The notes under the pieces were generated by a model. That model saw only the letters and a program-made list of their open reading frames with translations. It did not search any database and was not told where the DNA came from. Below, in pieces: positions 54,143 through 63,756 of a stretch of 64,000 bases of DNA. A program made the position numbers and the translations under genes. Position 1 is the stretch's first letter. Each line of letters opens with the position of its first letter. The DNA lies in assembly GCA_947305745.1 (NCBI GenBank), contig CAMZEH010000001.1, forward strand, positions 248,001 to 312,000, in the 5' to 3' direction. The DNA comes from an uncultured Clostridia bacterium. GTDB lineage: Bacteria; Bacillota; Clostridia; Oscillospirales; Acutalibacteraceae.

Positions 54143-55252
54143 TTGAAAATCGAAATGCGTGGGATAATGCTCTTTTTTTGTATGGCTTGTTTTTTGTTTT
54201 TGTGTGGCTGCAGTGGCGGGGGAGAACTTCACGAAAAGTTTATCATTCAGGGAGTAGCGGTAGATAAGGACGGCGAAAAATATAAGCTGACAGCTCAAGC
54301 CTATGATTTTCAAACTCCAAAAGATGAAAAAGAGCCGAGTATCAGGGTAGTTGAAGTGAGCGGCGCAACGCTTTTGGAGGCGCTGGAAAACATTAAAAAA
54401 AAGACGAGTTTAAATCCGGTTTATTCTCAAAATATGATAATTCTGATGGGCGAAGACGTTGCAAAAACGGGCGTAAATAATTTTATAGACTTTTTCATAC
54501 GCCACTGCGAAACTCGTCCGAAAGTGAAGCTTTGCGTTTGTAGCGGGGCGGCGTCGGAAATTCTTAAAGCAAAGGACGGCGACAAACCCGTAAAAGCACA
54601 AAATATCCATGATTTGATACCCGATGAGCTCGGCTCTGATGTTATGCATTTTGTTGGAGATGTTTACGGAAAAATTTCCGACCCTTGCGTTGCTTGGTTG
54701 GGTTTAACCGAAAATGGTGACGATAAAGAGATAACTTTTAAAGGTATTGGACTTTTTCATGGGGACGTTTTATGTGATTTCCTCGAAAACGATGATGCGT
54801 TCGGCTTTATGATTTTTAAGAGTATCCCGAATTTCAGTTCGAGTACCGTCCAAAATCAACATTTTGGTGAAGTGACTTATTCGGCAGTTCGTTCGTCTGT
54901 GATCGTAACCCCCGAAGTTGCGGAAAATTCTTATCCTGTGTTTAAAATAAATATTAATGTTCAGATGTCGGCATTTGCGTTTGACAGCGATTATAAAAAT
55001 GAGGCGTCGGAAAGCGATATAACCGGTCTGGAGAGCGATATTGAGTCCAAACTTAGCGGTATTTATAATTCGCTTCTGAAAAAAATAATAAGCGCCAATA
55101 TTGACGCTTTAGGTTTTGGAAAAATACTCCGAAATTCTCACCCGGAATATTTTAAAAGTATAGCAAACGATTGGAAAAACATCATTTCAAAATGTAGATA
55201 TGACGTAACTCAAGACGTAGAGCTTATAATAACGGGTAAAGAGCCGATTTAA
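54143..55252 (+). CDS. gerC: Spore germination lipoprotein, GerC subunit
   Basis: A 369-residue Ger(x)C lipoprotein. The signal sequence ends in the lipobox FLFLCGC (Cys about 23). Family parts: IIQGVAVDKDGEKYKLTAQ, NPVYSQNMIILMGEDVAKTG and DFFIRHCETRPKVKL in the N-terminal half, DPCVAWLG in the middle. Start TTG 54143 with AAGAGGTG upstream; ATG 54155 is an alternative. Its stop overlaps the convergent lysC end by 4 bases. Confidence 0.92.
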   Translation: MKIEMRGIMLFFCMACFLFLCGCSGGGELHEKFIIQGVAVDKDGEKYKLTAQAYDFQTPKDEKEPSIRVVEVSGATLLEALENIKKKTSLNPVYSQNMIILMGEDVAKTGVNNFIDFFIRHCETRPKVKLCVCSGAASEILKAKDGDKPVKAQNIHDLIPDELGSDVMHFVGDVYGKISDPCVAWLGLTENGDDKEITFKGIGLFHGDVLCDFLENDDAFGFMIFKSIPNFSSSTVQNQHFGEVTYSAVRSSVIVTPEVAENSYPVFKININVQMSAFAFDSDYKNEASESDITGLESDIESKLSGIYNSLLKKIISANIDALGFGKILRNSHPEYFKSIANDWKNIISKCRYDVTQDVELIITGKEPI

Positions 55253-56466
55253 ATTATTGTATCTTCCTCGAAGAGCTTGGAATGTATCGCATTTATAGCG
55301 GTGTTTGCACATTCCGAGGCGACGACGACAGAAACTCGTTTTTCGTCGCAAGCGACCATCTCGATATCTATATTCATTTCGGCAAGAGTTTCGAAAATAA
55401 TCGAAGCGGTGTTGAGGTTTAGGCTCTCGGATATATTTATAACAGAAATTTCAGATTTATTCTTTTCGTAAGATATTTGAATATTTTGAGTGTCGATTTT
55501 TTTTGCCAGTTTCAGAAAATCATTAATACTGCTTTCTTCAATTACAAAATTAAAGATATCTTTGTTTTGTCTGCCCACGGATTTCATTGTATTATCAATT
55601 TTAATACCGATTTTATCCGTTTCGGACATGATTATTTCTTCGTATTTTTTGATATTTTCTCTTGCGCTGAGCGTCACCTTTGCCAGATGATTTTTAAGCG
55701 AAATTCCACTTATTGTATTATTTAACTCAGGTGTTTTTTCGGTGATAACCGTGCCGAGAGAACTGCCTGAAAGGCTTGATAATACTTCAACTGTTACGCC
55801 GAATTTTTTAGCGGTTTCAATAGAGCGTTCGTTAAGTACTTGTGCACCGAAATGCGCCATTTCGAACATTGTACCGTAGGAAAGCGAAGACCATTTTTTC
55901 GCAGACGGTACATTTCTCGGGTCAGCGGTATATACGCCGTCCACATCGGTATAAATCTTGCATACATCTGCATGGAGAGCGGCTGCCAAAGCGACGGCAC
56001 TGGTATCCGAACCGCCCCGCCCGAGGGTTGTAATGTCGCCGTTTTCGTTTATGCCTTGAAATCCCGCAACAATCACGATGTTTTTATTTTTTAGTTCGTT
56101 TTCAATGCGTTTCGTGTCTATTCTTATAATTTTTGCATCTGTATGATTTGAATCAGTTAAAAATCCCGCTTGTGTTCCTGTCAAGGAGATAGCAGGGAAC
56201 CCCAATTTTTGTATGGCCATGGCAAGCAGCGATGAAGAAACCTGCTCTCCAGCAGAAAGAAGTACGTCTTTTTCACGTCCGCATGCGTTATCAGTTATTT
56301 CTTCCATTAGTTCTTGAAGTTTGTCTGTTGTATCGCCCTGGGCGGAAACTACTGCAACTACGTCGTTCCCGCTTTTATATACGTCGGTTATTTTTTTAGC
56401 TACGTTGAAGATATGGTGTGCATCGGCGACGGAACTTCCGCCGAATTTTTGAATAACAAGGGGCAT
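55249..56466 (-). CDS. lysC: Aspartate kinase
   Basis: A 405-residue aspartokinase, first step of lysine, threonine and diaminopimelate synthesis. Kinase part: MPLVIQKFGGSSVAD, GFQGINENGDITTLGRGGSDTSAVALA and VYTADPRNVP (catalytic signatures). The C-terminus has two ACT domains for feedback control (IGIKIDNTMKSVGRQ and LAEMNIDIEMVACDEKRVSVVV). AGGAGGAAAC precedes the start. Located after the PBP gene on the same strand. Confidence 0.95.
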   Translation of the reverse strand: MPLVIQKFGGSSVADAHHIFNVAKKITDVYKSGNDVVAVVSAQGDTTDKLQELMEEITDNACGREKDVLLSAGEQVSSSLLAMAIQKLGFPAISLTGTQAGFLTDSNHTDAKIIRIDTKRIENELKNKNIVIVAGFQGINENGDITTLGRGGSDTSAVALAAALHADVCKIYTDVDGVYTADPRNVPSAKKWSSLSYGTMFEMAHFGAQVLNERSIETAKKFGVTVEVLSSLSGSSLGTVITEKTPELNNTISGISLKNHLAKVTLSARENIKKYEEIIMSETDKIGIKIDNTMKSVGRQNKDIFNFVIEESSINDFLKLAKKIDTQNIQISYEKNKSEISVINISESLNLNTASIIFETLAEMNIDIEMVACDEKRVSVVVASECANTAINAIHSKLFEEDTII

Positions 56467-56533
56467 TTTGTTTCCTCCTAAAGGAATGGGATATGTTTAT
56501 GTTTTATTCTATGCCGAAATTCTTTTAATGACA

Positions 56534-58933
56534 TTAATCATTATCTTGAGTTTGCTTTTTTTGCTTATTTTTTGGTTTTTTAGGTTCAGCGGTTGTCTGC
56601 TGCTGAGGGGTTGCTTGTTCTTCGGTGGCGGGAGCTGTTTCTCGAGCGGCAGTAGGTTGTTCGTGGGGCTGCTCGGTGCCGGTATTGTTCTGAGTGCCTT
56701 CTTGATTGTTGTCATCACCATTTTGTTCTTCTTCTTTTTTCTCCTCCGCCGTAGGATCAAATTGCCCGCAGTCTGCGTGTGATGTGCATGTTTCGGGCAT
56801 GTTGTTTTTGTCGTAATACCCTACTGCGCTCGATGAACAGATTGATCCCATCAGTTTTCCGCTTGTTTTGCAGTAGGTTGCGGTTGTTACGTTATCGCTG
56901 TATTTAAAGTCTATTTTTGGTTTGCCTTCAAGATATTTTGTCATAATAGATTTCCAAATTCTGATAGCTGCCGAAGTTTCGCCGATTCTCTTGGGGTTGT
57001 CGTATCCCGTCCAGATGCCCGCAACGGCATAAGGACTCATACCGATAAACCAGCTGTCGTAGTCATCGGTTGTCGTACCCGTTTTTCCGACTATCTCCCA
57101 GCCGGGTATGTTTGCGCTCCTACCGGTACCTTCGGGTCCTATGATTACGTTTCTGAGGAGCCTATTCATAATTGTTGCGCTGCTTTCCGAAATAGCTTGA
57201 GTCGGCACGGCATCGCGATTGTCGAGGATTACATTATCGTTTCTGTCCGTAACGTAGAAATATGTGTGAGGTCTGAAGAATTTGCCACCATTTCCGAAAA
57301 TCTGGAATGCAGCCGTCATTTCCCTCGGAGTCACGCCGTAGTGAGTACCACCGGTTGCCAGTGCGGCGAGTGAAGATGCATCATGTCCGTCCAAGCTGTT
57401 CATCTCGAGTTTTTGCGTCAAAAATTCATAGCTCTTGCGTGGTGTCAAAAGATTTACAACTTGAGCTGCAGGGGCGTTTGCGGATTTTTCGATTGCCCAT
57501 TGGAGTGTGACTCTGCCCTTATAGCTTTTGTACCAGTTTTCCGGCCAGTTTTTTATTTTGTTGTTGCCGTCGCTGTCTATTTTCAGCGGCTCGTCGGGGA
57601 TAAGCGAAGAATAATTATAAATACCCCAGTCGATCGCGGGAGCATAAGCGGCGATCGGTTTTATTGTCGAACCCGGTTGACGGCGTCCTACGTTTGCTCT
57701 GTCATAAAGGAGATTGCCTTTTTTCTCGTTTCGTGAGCCTACGGTTGCCAAAATTCTTCCGTCAAATCCCATCATAACGTAACCGAGTTGTAGATTTTTG
57801 TCTCTTGGCATGACGGATTGATTTTTAAGTGTTTCTTCAACTATGTTTTGAGCTTTGGCGTCCATGGCACTGTAAATTTTAAGGCCTTGTGTATAAAGCA
57901 TGTCTTCTGCAGCTGATTTGCCGATGTGATATTTTGTGCAAAGGTCGTTTACAACGTCTCTCAGGAGCGTTTCCACATACCAATTACGCACCGCGGCGGA
58001 AGATATTTCTTTTTCCGCACGTTCTTCTGCCTCGCTAAAGTCCATGTTTGCTGAAGCCTCCATAGCTTCATCAAATTCGTCTTTTGATATTTTATTTTGG
58101 TCGAGCATTTCTCGGAGTACGGTTTCACGGCGTTCTCTGTTATTTTCGGGGTGATAAATCGGATTATAAGCTGTCGGGTTCTGAGTAATTCCCGCAATGG
58201 TTGCGCATTCCAAAATGGAGCAGTCGCCGATATTTTTCCCGAAATACACGTTTGCCGCAGCTTGAACGCCTCTGCAGCCGCTGCCGAAGTTTACTACATT
58301 CAAATAAGACTCCAAAATTTCATCTTTGGAATACATTTCTTCGAGCTGAGTTGCTCTGAAGATTTCTCTGAGTTTACGCGCCAAACTCACTTGATTGTCT
58401 TCCGTAATATTTTTAATGAGCTGTTGCGTGAGGGTTGATCCGCCGTAACTTTGCGATCCGCCTAGAAGATTCATTGCTGCGCCGAATGTCCTTATCCAGT
58501 CAACACCTTTATGCTCATAAAAACGCTTATCTTCAATCGCTATAGCGGCGTCTTTCATGTGCTGAGGTATGTTTTGAAAATCTACCCAGACTCTGTTTTC
58601 AAGGTTGTAAACTCGCTGGTATTCCTGAGGGTTTCCGTTCTCGTCGTTAACGTATACAAAACTCGTAAGCGCCATCTTAGAGGCGTTTATGTTAAGTGCG
58701 ATGTCGTTTTTTAGCAGCGAAGACCTGTAAGCTGCCAAAGAGCATACGACCATAATCCCCGTCAGAAATATAATTGCCAAAATGCTCAGACCTAGCTTGC
58801 CAAGCAATGTCGTGATAAGCTTAATTCTATGAACGATATTATTATTTGTATTTGCGCGAGAAAATCTTTCAGTCGCTTCCGTACTTCCGAAGTGACTTAT
58901 ATCGGTTTTACGCATACGTTTGATACCTCTCAT
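56534..58933 (-). CDS. Class A penicillin-binding protein (transglycosylase/transpeptidase)
   Basis: A 799-residue PBP1A-type enzyme that polymerises and cross-links peptidoglycan. One N-terminal membrane span (about 45-72). Transglycosylase marks: AIEDKRFYEHKGVDW, GGSTLTQQLIKN, and RKLREIFRATQLEE. Transpeptidase marks: catalytic Ser in GSTIKP, SAN in KSANAPA, and KTGTT. The C-terminal tail (about 715-799) is low complexity, rich in Glu, Gln, Thr and Pro. The start may be ATG 58933 or ATG 58915. It stands upstream of lysC. Confidence 0.95.
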   Translation of the reverse strand: MRGIKRMRKTDISHFGSTEATERFSRANTNNNIVHRIKLITTLLGKLGLSILAIIFLTGIMVVCSLAAYRSSLLKNDIALNINASKMALTSFVYVNDENGNPQEYQRVYNLENRVWVDFQNIPQHMKDAAIAIEDKRFYEHKGVDWIRTFGAAMNLLGGSQSYGGSTLTQQLIKNITEDNQVSLARKLREIFRATQLEEMYSKDEILESYLNVVNFGSGCRGVQAAANVYFGKNIGDCSILECATIAGITQNPTAYNPIYHPENNRERRETVLREMLDQNKISKDEFDEAMEASANMDFSEAEERAEKEISSAAVRNWYVETLLRDVVNDLCTKYHIGKSAAEDMLYTQGLKIYSAMDAKAQNIVEETLKNQSVMPRDKNLQLGYVMMGFDGRILATVGSRNEKKGNLLYDRANVGRRQPGSTIKPIAAYAPAIDWGIYNYSSLIPDEPLKIDSDGNNKIKNWPENWYKSYKGRVTLQWAIEKSANAPAAQVVNLLTPRKSYEFLTQKLEMNSLDGHDASSLAALATGGTHYGVTPREMTAAFQIFGNGGKFFRPHTYFYVTDRNDNVILDNRDAVPTQAISESSATIMNRLLRNVIIGPEGTGRSANIPGWEIVGKTGTTTDDYDSWFIGMSPYAVAGIWTGYDNPKRIGETSAAIRIWKSIMTKYLEGKPKIDFKYSDNVTTATYCKTSGKLMGSICSSSAVGYYDKNNMPETCTSHADCGQFDPTAEEKKEEEQNGDDNNQEGTQNNTGTEQPHEQPTAARETAPATEEQATPQQQTTAEPKKPKNKQKKQTQDND

Positions 58934-59016
58934 ATTAATATTGATGTATTATTCAAAAATATGGTATTATTCAAAAAAAGAATAGCATAAAACCTACAAT
59001 TTAGTCAATAAATTTT

Positions 59017-59961
59017 TTAAGTAATATTTAAACGGCAGTAGTTTGAGCTATATAGATTGTGAATAAGCGAGCTGTCTGGGTTGTCCATCATAACTACTCC
59101 AAATTTTTGCTTATTGTTTTCTTCGATAAACGACTTTAAAAATTTATTTATCTCTTTTGCTACTAATTTCGGGCAGTGATAGCCTACGCAGTTCGTAAAA
59201 TTTATGTAAAAAAGGCCGCTCTGTGAGTACCATTCCCAAACAGTGCTGTAAAAGTCTGTTATGTGCATTATCTTTGCTTCGGTCGTTTTGTCTTTGTATG
59301 TATCTTGAAGTATTCCATTAGACTCTCCTCCGACGTCAATTTGCCAGCAAGCGCAGTTGTCTGCCCATCTATCATATCTGTATGCAGAAGCTATATTCCC
59401 CGATCTTGTGAACACGAGCATTTTGCCTCTGATGTTACCGAGGGTTAGAGTCGCGGGATTTTTCCGAGGCATCATATAAATGTCGTCTTTTCCGGCGAGT
59501 TTACCATTTACGGCGTCTTGGAACTCATCACTTACATCGCCTTCTTGTTTTATTTGTATTATTACAGTTTCGCTTGGATTTTCTTCTAAAAAGCTTGATA
59601 CATAGTTTAAAACGTCGCTAAAGTAAAGCTTGTCGAATGTGTTTTTATAGCAGCTTACACCTGCGTTATTAACCAATAGGTCCGAATTCAGTTTTATGTC
59701 CAAGCATCTTATACCTTTCTGAAGCTGTTCGGGAATCGAATCGCTTTGGCACGAAGCCGCCAAACTCGTAAAAGCGGTTGTTTTTGCCGTACCGCTGTTG
59801 TGGGTCCCGGGAATATTTAAATTGCAAAGCTTTGTTTGGTCAGGTATCTTAGACATCCATTTTTGCGAGTCGGTCGCGAGTGCCGATTGTTTAAAAATCA
59901 TAGCAGATACCAAGGTGAGTAGACCGAGCGTCACCAATTTTAAATATTTTTTAATATTCAT
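59017..59961 (-). CDS. Secreted phosphatidylinositol phospholipase C-like protein with altered active site
   Basis: A 314-residue secreted PI-PLC X-domain protein. Signal peptide 1-29. The fold markers are PDQTKLCNLNIPGTHNSGTAK (first catalytic His54), GIRCLDIKL, NPSETVIIQIKQE and IRGKMLVFTRSG. Compared with Bacillus PI-PLC, two key positions differ: the Arg of the D-x-R motif is Lys90, and the second catalytic His of the HHG motif is replaced in VNNAG (Asn98-Asn99). Activity may be lost or changed. PI lipids are eukaryotic, so host membranes are a likely target. Start 59961 is fixed by a GGGGGAAAT site and a strong promoter. Confidence 0.85.
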   Translation of the reverse strand: MNIKKYLKLVTLGLLTLVSAMIFKQSALATDSQKWMSKIPDQTKLCNLNIPGTHNSGTAKTTAFTSLAASCQSDSIPEQLQKGIRCLDIKLNSDLLVNNAGVSCYKNTFDKLYFSDVLNYVSSFLEENPSETVIIQIKQEGDVSDEFQDAVNGKLAGKDDIYMMPRKNPATLTLGNIRGKMLVFTRSGNIASAYRYDRWADNCACWQIDVGGESNGILQDTYKDKTTEAKIMHITDFYSTVWEWYSQSGLFYINFTNCVGYHCPKLVAKEINKFLKSFIEENNKQKFGVVMMDNPDSSLIHNLYSSNYCRLNIT

Positions 59962-60006
59962 AAAATTTCCCCCTTTTTGCAATATATTTTCTAATATTAT
60001 CGCTGT

Positions 60007-60035
60007 ATTGTATCATAATAAATATAATATGTCAA
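60007..60035 (-). promoter_or_regulatory. Sigma-A-type promoter of the PI-PLC-like gene
   Basis: Minus-strand TTGACA (60030-60035), 17 bases, TACAAT (60007-60012). Confidence 0.85.
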
Positions 60036-60142
60036 TATATTTTTTAAAAAACTTTACACTTTGCACAAAAATATCAAAAAAAAGAATTAGTTTTATAACT
60101 ATTTTCAAATTATTTAATAAATAAAAAAGTTTTTTAAAGTAA

Positions 60143-60171
60143 TTTACAATTCGTTAAGTTTGTGTTACAAT
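60143..60171 (+). promoter_or_regulatory. Sigma-A-type promoter of the phosphatase pair
   Basis: TTTACA (60143-60148), 17 bases, TACAAT (60166-60171), divergent from the PI-PLC-like promoter. Confidence 0.75.
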
Positions 60172-60209
60172 AAAAAGGTTACGAATTTTGGTAAAAAGAG
60201 GTTATAAAG

Positions 60210-61307
60210 TTGAAATCATCTATGTTTAATCCATTAATGGCAGTTTTGATTTTTAATTTATTTGTGTTTTTTGGTGCTGACGTATCCGCAGTGGCAAAGC
60301 GTACCGCATCTCTTAAAAAGTCTCCATACATATCGGGGAATATTACCGCGCGATCGGTCTGCAAGAATATTATGACATCATGTGGCAAATCAATAGATAA
60401 AGAATTTTTAGAAGATTTTTATAGAATATCTAGTATACGCATGGCGGAAGCTATCGACGCAGAAATGGAAAGTGCCGTAAAAACTCTCGCCACACAGCCG
60501 GGGGTACTGAGAATAGACGGCGCTACTGCAGTGATTGGTGATATTCATGGCGATTATGTAATCCTTAAGAAAATTATTGAGAAACTTTCACCCAAAATGG
60601 AAAAAGGGAAAATACAGAATGTTGTGTTTTTGGGGGATTATTTGGATCGTGGGCCGAGTAGCGCCAGAACTATATATATTTTGTTGAAATTTTTCAACCA
60701 AAACCCCGGTCGGGTTTTTTTGCTCAGAGGAAATCACGAGGTACCAAGCTTTTATCATTTTGGCGAAGGGTTGTCTCAGGCTCGATGCGAAAAAGCCTTT
60801 AAGAATATCGATGAAGATTTGCTTATGAGTTTTTTCGATAATCTTCCTTACGCCGCGATTATTAACGGAGAAACGCTCGCGGTCCACGGAGGGGTACCGC
60901 GCTTGGACTGTTTCAAATCTTTTTGGGAGTGTGGCAAGCCTAAAGAAGGCGATAAAAATTTTCAAATTGTTTACAGTTCTTTGTGGGCAGATTATAACCC
61001 TCGCGGAGATGCCCGCACGCCGAATACAACCAGAGGCATCGACCCTTTCATAATCAGTTACAATGACGATTGCGTAAATTTGTTTTTGTGCTATTTAAAT
61101 GAGCGCTACGGTACCAATTTGAAGTACATGATTCGTAGTCATCAGCCCCACTTGGGCGCATGGTTTGTTTCTCCGAATAAAGCGCTTTTTAGTATTTTTA
61201 GTTCTACGCTCGACGCAAGGAACTATTCGTTTTATCGTAACCCCGTGGTTGCTCTGCTCAGGCCAGGTTCGGCCCCGCGATTATTTGAGTATAAAAAAAC
61301 ATTTTGA
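60210..61307 (+). CDS. Secreted eukaryote-type Ser/Thr phosphatase (PPP family), first of a pair
   Basis: A 365-residue protein with a Sec signal peptide (1-27, cleavage near VSA). The phosphatase domain has the complete PPP set: GDIHGDY (~110), GDYLDRG (~142), LRGNHEV (~172; the exact eukaryotic LRGNHE signature), VHGGVPR and IRSHQPH for metal ligands. This is the PP1/PP2A type found in eukaryotes and a few bacteria. No membrane anchor or known host-targeting tag is seen. The gene begins with TTG at 60210, 8 bases after AGAGG; the next gene, its paralogue, starts 10 bases after its stop. Exported phosphatases of this kind could act on host proteins (inference). Confidence 0.88.
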   Translation: MKSSMFNPLMAVLIFNLFVFFGADVSAVAKRTASLKKSPYISGNITARSVCKNIMTSCGKSIDKEFLEDFYRISSIRMAEAIDAEMESAVKTLATQPGVLRIDGATAVIGDIHGDYVILKKIIEKLSPKMEKGKIQNVVFLGDYLDRGPSSARTIYILLKFFNQNPGRVFLLRGNHEVPSFYHFGEGLSQARCEKAFKNIDEDLLMSFFDNLPYAAIINGETLAVHGGVPRLDCFKSFWECGKPKEGDKNFQIVYSSLWADYNPRGDARTPNTTRGIDPFIISYNDDCVNLFLCYLNERYGTNLKYMIRSHQPHLGAWFVSPNKALFSIFSSTLDARNYSFYRNPVVALLRPGSAPRLFEYKKTF

Positions 61308-61317
61308 GGTGTTCTGA

Positions 61318-62469
61318 TTGAATAAAAGGTTTATTGCAGCTGTGGTTGCATCATTTTTAGCTATGCTGTTTAGCCGCGCTGAAGCCGGGCAAGGGCATCC
61401 GAATTCTGCTGTGGTTGATTTGCCTGAATCGATAGAGATAAACGAGCTCACAGCTGATAGTTCGCAAAATCCCTACAACGATGAGCAAGCATTTCCCACA
61501 ATGCCTAGCGGCCCTTCCCGCAATATTTCAATACATCCACTGGATTTGTCGGCACGCGCTCAAAGCGAGGAAGGTTTTCTCTCATATGAAGAGTACGGGA
61601 ATCGTTTTAATGCCGCTATGACTTTGGCTGTGCCGCTTCTTAGGCAGCAGAAGGGTATTGTAAATATTGAGGGAGTCACGGCAGTGGTTGGAGATTTGCA
61701 CGGCGATGTTTACACGCTCAGAGAGATTATATCAATACTCGGTAGTTGTTTTGAATCTTCGGAAAAATCTTCGCAAATTAATAATGTTGTGTTCTTGGGA
61801 GATCTGATGGATCGTGGCCCCGAGAATGCAAAAACTCTCCTTGAATTATTGGAATTTTTCAATAAATATCCTGGGAAAGTATACATACTCAAAGGAAATC
61901 ACGAAACAAAAGAGGTTTTTAATGGTTTTGCAGGAGATAGCCCTGCACGCGATGATGGATATTTTTCAACTGTCAATAAAGAACATATCTATAATTTCTT
62001 CGATCTTTTACCTTACGCGGCAATAATAAATGGCAGCGTTCTTGCTGTCCACGGAGGGGTACCGCAAGAAAATTTTTGGGAGAATTTTAAACTCGGTGTT
62101 AAGCACTCCGAAGAGATCAGCCCGCTATTCAATCCTATAAAATCCGCTCTTTGGTCGGATTATGATCCGCTAACGGATTGTCTGGAAAGACCGATTATAA
62201 CAGGTAACCCGAAAAGAGGTGGCTCCTCTATATGTTTTAATGAGCTTATGGCAAAAAAATTTCTTGATTCCATGAATTTAAAATATATGATTCGTGGTCA
62301 TCAACCGGAACTGGGCAGTTTTCACCGGTCAACAAATGGAATAATTACGACTGTTTTTAGCGCTCTTGAAAATCAAAGTAAAATAATAGCCGAATCAGGG
62401 GCAAAAATAGCCGCAGTGCTTGATTCGAAAAATCCGCCGATGGATTTTGCAACCATTATCATAAGCTAA
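61318..62469 (+). CDS. Secreted eukaryote-type Ser/Thr phosphatase (PPP family), second of a pair
   Basis: A 383-residue paralogue of the preceding protein. Signal peptide 1-23 (cleavage near AEA). Its PPP motifs are GDLHGDV (~125), GDLMDRG, LKGNHET (one Arg to Lys change in the LRGNHE motif), VHGGVPQ and IRGHQPE. The N-terminal linker (24-85) is longer and unlike that of its partner. Starts with TTG 61318 after GAGGTG. It ends overlapping the convergent sleC by 4 bases, so there is no room for a terminator. The two genes came from a duplication and appear to form one operon. Confidence 0.87.
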   Translation: MNKRFIAAVVASFLAMLFSRAEAGQGHPNSAVVDLPESIEINELTADSSQNPYNDEQAFPTMPSGPSRNISIHPLDLSARAQSEEGFLSYEEYGNRFNAAMTLAVPLLRQQKGIVNIEGVTAVVGDLHGDVYTLREIISILGSCFESSEKSSQINNVVFLGDLMDRGPENAKTLLELLEFFNKYPGKVYILKGNHETKEVFNGFAGDSPARDDGYFSTVNKEHIYNFFDLLPYAAIINGSVLAVHGGVPQENFWENFKLGVKHSEEISPLFNPIKSALWSDYDPLTDCLERPIITGNPKRGGSSICFNELMAKKFLDSMNLKYMIRGHQPELGSFHRSTNGIITTVFSALENQSKIIAESGAKIAAVLDSKNPPMDFATIIIS

Positions 62470-63686
62470 AGCCTTTTGACGGCTGTATAAACTTTTGAAA
62501 TCTCATACCACGTTGCATAGTCCACTTGACCTGTTTCAGGCATTGCGAATATATTTTGGAACCGCTTGACGGAATCGGCGGTGCTTTGTCCGTAAATCCC
62601 GTCGACAGCTAGTTTCCCGATAAGCGGATAGCTATCGCTTATGTCGTTTAGCTGACTTTGTATCGTTCTCACGGAGTTTCCGCTCGAACCCACTTGCAAA
62701 ACTTCTCCTGGGAATGATACCGGGATTCCAGTTACCTGATCGGTCGATTCCAAATAAATATCGTTTCCGTAATAGTTTTGAAGTATTTCTATATATCCGA
62801 GTCCGTTTTCAGCAAGCTCTTTTGAGCCCCATTGTGAGAGCCAATTCGGACAAGTCACATTCTGACCGTCACAATATTGCGTGAATAAAGGCTGCTTTAT
62901 ATCGGGTTTAGTGATAAACGTTGCAAAAAGGTCATCAACAATATTTGAGATTTCCTGAAAGATATTCCTCTGATAAACAAATTTTTGATCATATGCGGTA
63001 GATGAGGTAATCGTAAAGTTTTTTCCTCTGCTGCGATACCATTCAGTGTAGACTCTGTTCAGAGTAAAAGAATTTATTGTAAGAACGTTCGCTTTAATAC
63101 TTTCCTCAGGCCACGTTGCGTAGATTTCGCAGCTGGCCACATTTTTTATGTAATCTTTATACGGTACCCAATAATTAGGAGCTGAGTCATCATTTGGGTC
63201 GCCGTCATGCACAACGATATATTCCGGCACGACAACTTTGTCAAGAACGACAAACCCCGAAGTATTAGGCAACTCTTTAACGGTCTCCTCCACTATTTTA
63301 GGAGGATATTCCCCGTAAAGTGTGTGCGGAGGAATTATAAATTCCGGCGGTAACTCGGAAGTAGAAATTATCGGATTTAGAAAAATATTTTGCGTCGCCA
63401 AAGAGTCGGGCAATATTTGAATTTTTTCAATTGATATTTGTTCATAATTTTCTTTTGTTATTTCTGCGGTGTATTCCGAATAAGGCTGTGGGGAGCCGGG
63501 CGTCAGTGAATATTCCACAGGCGGAGCATCAAGCTCTATGGTATCGGATTGCCCGGAAGAATTTGTTATAAGCTCAAAAATGCTGTTTTGAGGATCGGAA
63601 TTTTCGAAAATTCTAATATTTGCGTTTGCAAGCGGCCTTCCGATTGTTTTATCAAAAACGTTTACTTGTAATCTTCCCATGCTCAT
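62466..63686 (-). CDS. sleC: Spore cortex-lytic enzyme, SleC type
   Basis: A 406-residue enzyme that degrades spore cortex during germination in Clostridia. It begins with an N-terminal regulatory-type region (GRLQVNVFDKTIGRPLANANIRI ... SGQSDTIELDAPPVEYSL). The catalytic SpoIID-like core has VASCEIYATWPEESIKANVLTINSFTLNRVYTEWYRSRG (in part), SSTAYDQKFVYQRNIF and QYCDGQNVTCPNWLSQWGSK. The C-terminus has a peptidoglycan-binding domain (VGSSGNSVRTIQSQLN ... VDGIYGQSTADSVKRFQ). Start ATG 63686 with GGGGG upstream. Confidence 0.92.
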   Translation of the reverse strand: MSMGRLQVNVFDKTIGRPLANANIRIFENSDPQNSIFELITNSSGQSDTIELDAPPVEYSLTPGSPQPYSEYTAEITKENYEQISIEKIQILPDSLATQNIFLNPIISTSELPPEFIIPPHTLYGEYPPKIVEETVKELPNTSGFVVLDKVVVPEYIVVHDGDPNDDSAPNYWVPYKDYIKNVASCEIYATWPEESIKANVLTINSFTLNRVYTEWYRSRGKNFTITSSTAYDQKFVYQRNIFQEISNIVDDLFATFITKPDIKQPLFTQYCDGQNVTCPNWLSQWGSKELAENGLGYIEILQNYYGNDIYLESTDQVTGIPVSFPGEVLQVGSSGNSVRTIQSQLNDISDSYPLIGKLAVDGIYGQSTADSVKRFQNIFAMPETGQVDYATWYEISKVYTAVKRL

Positions 63687-63756
63687 AGTTTTTGCCCCCG
63701 TATTTCGTTTTATTAAATAAAATGATGTAACAGCGGTAATTATTACAAATAAAGGG

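Noticed and set aside
56467..56533. Lysine riboswitch before lysC
   Set aside because: Only 67 bases separate the PBP stop from the lysC start, too short for a lysine riboswitch, and no conserved core is seen.
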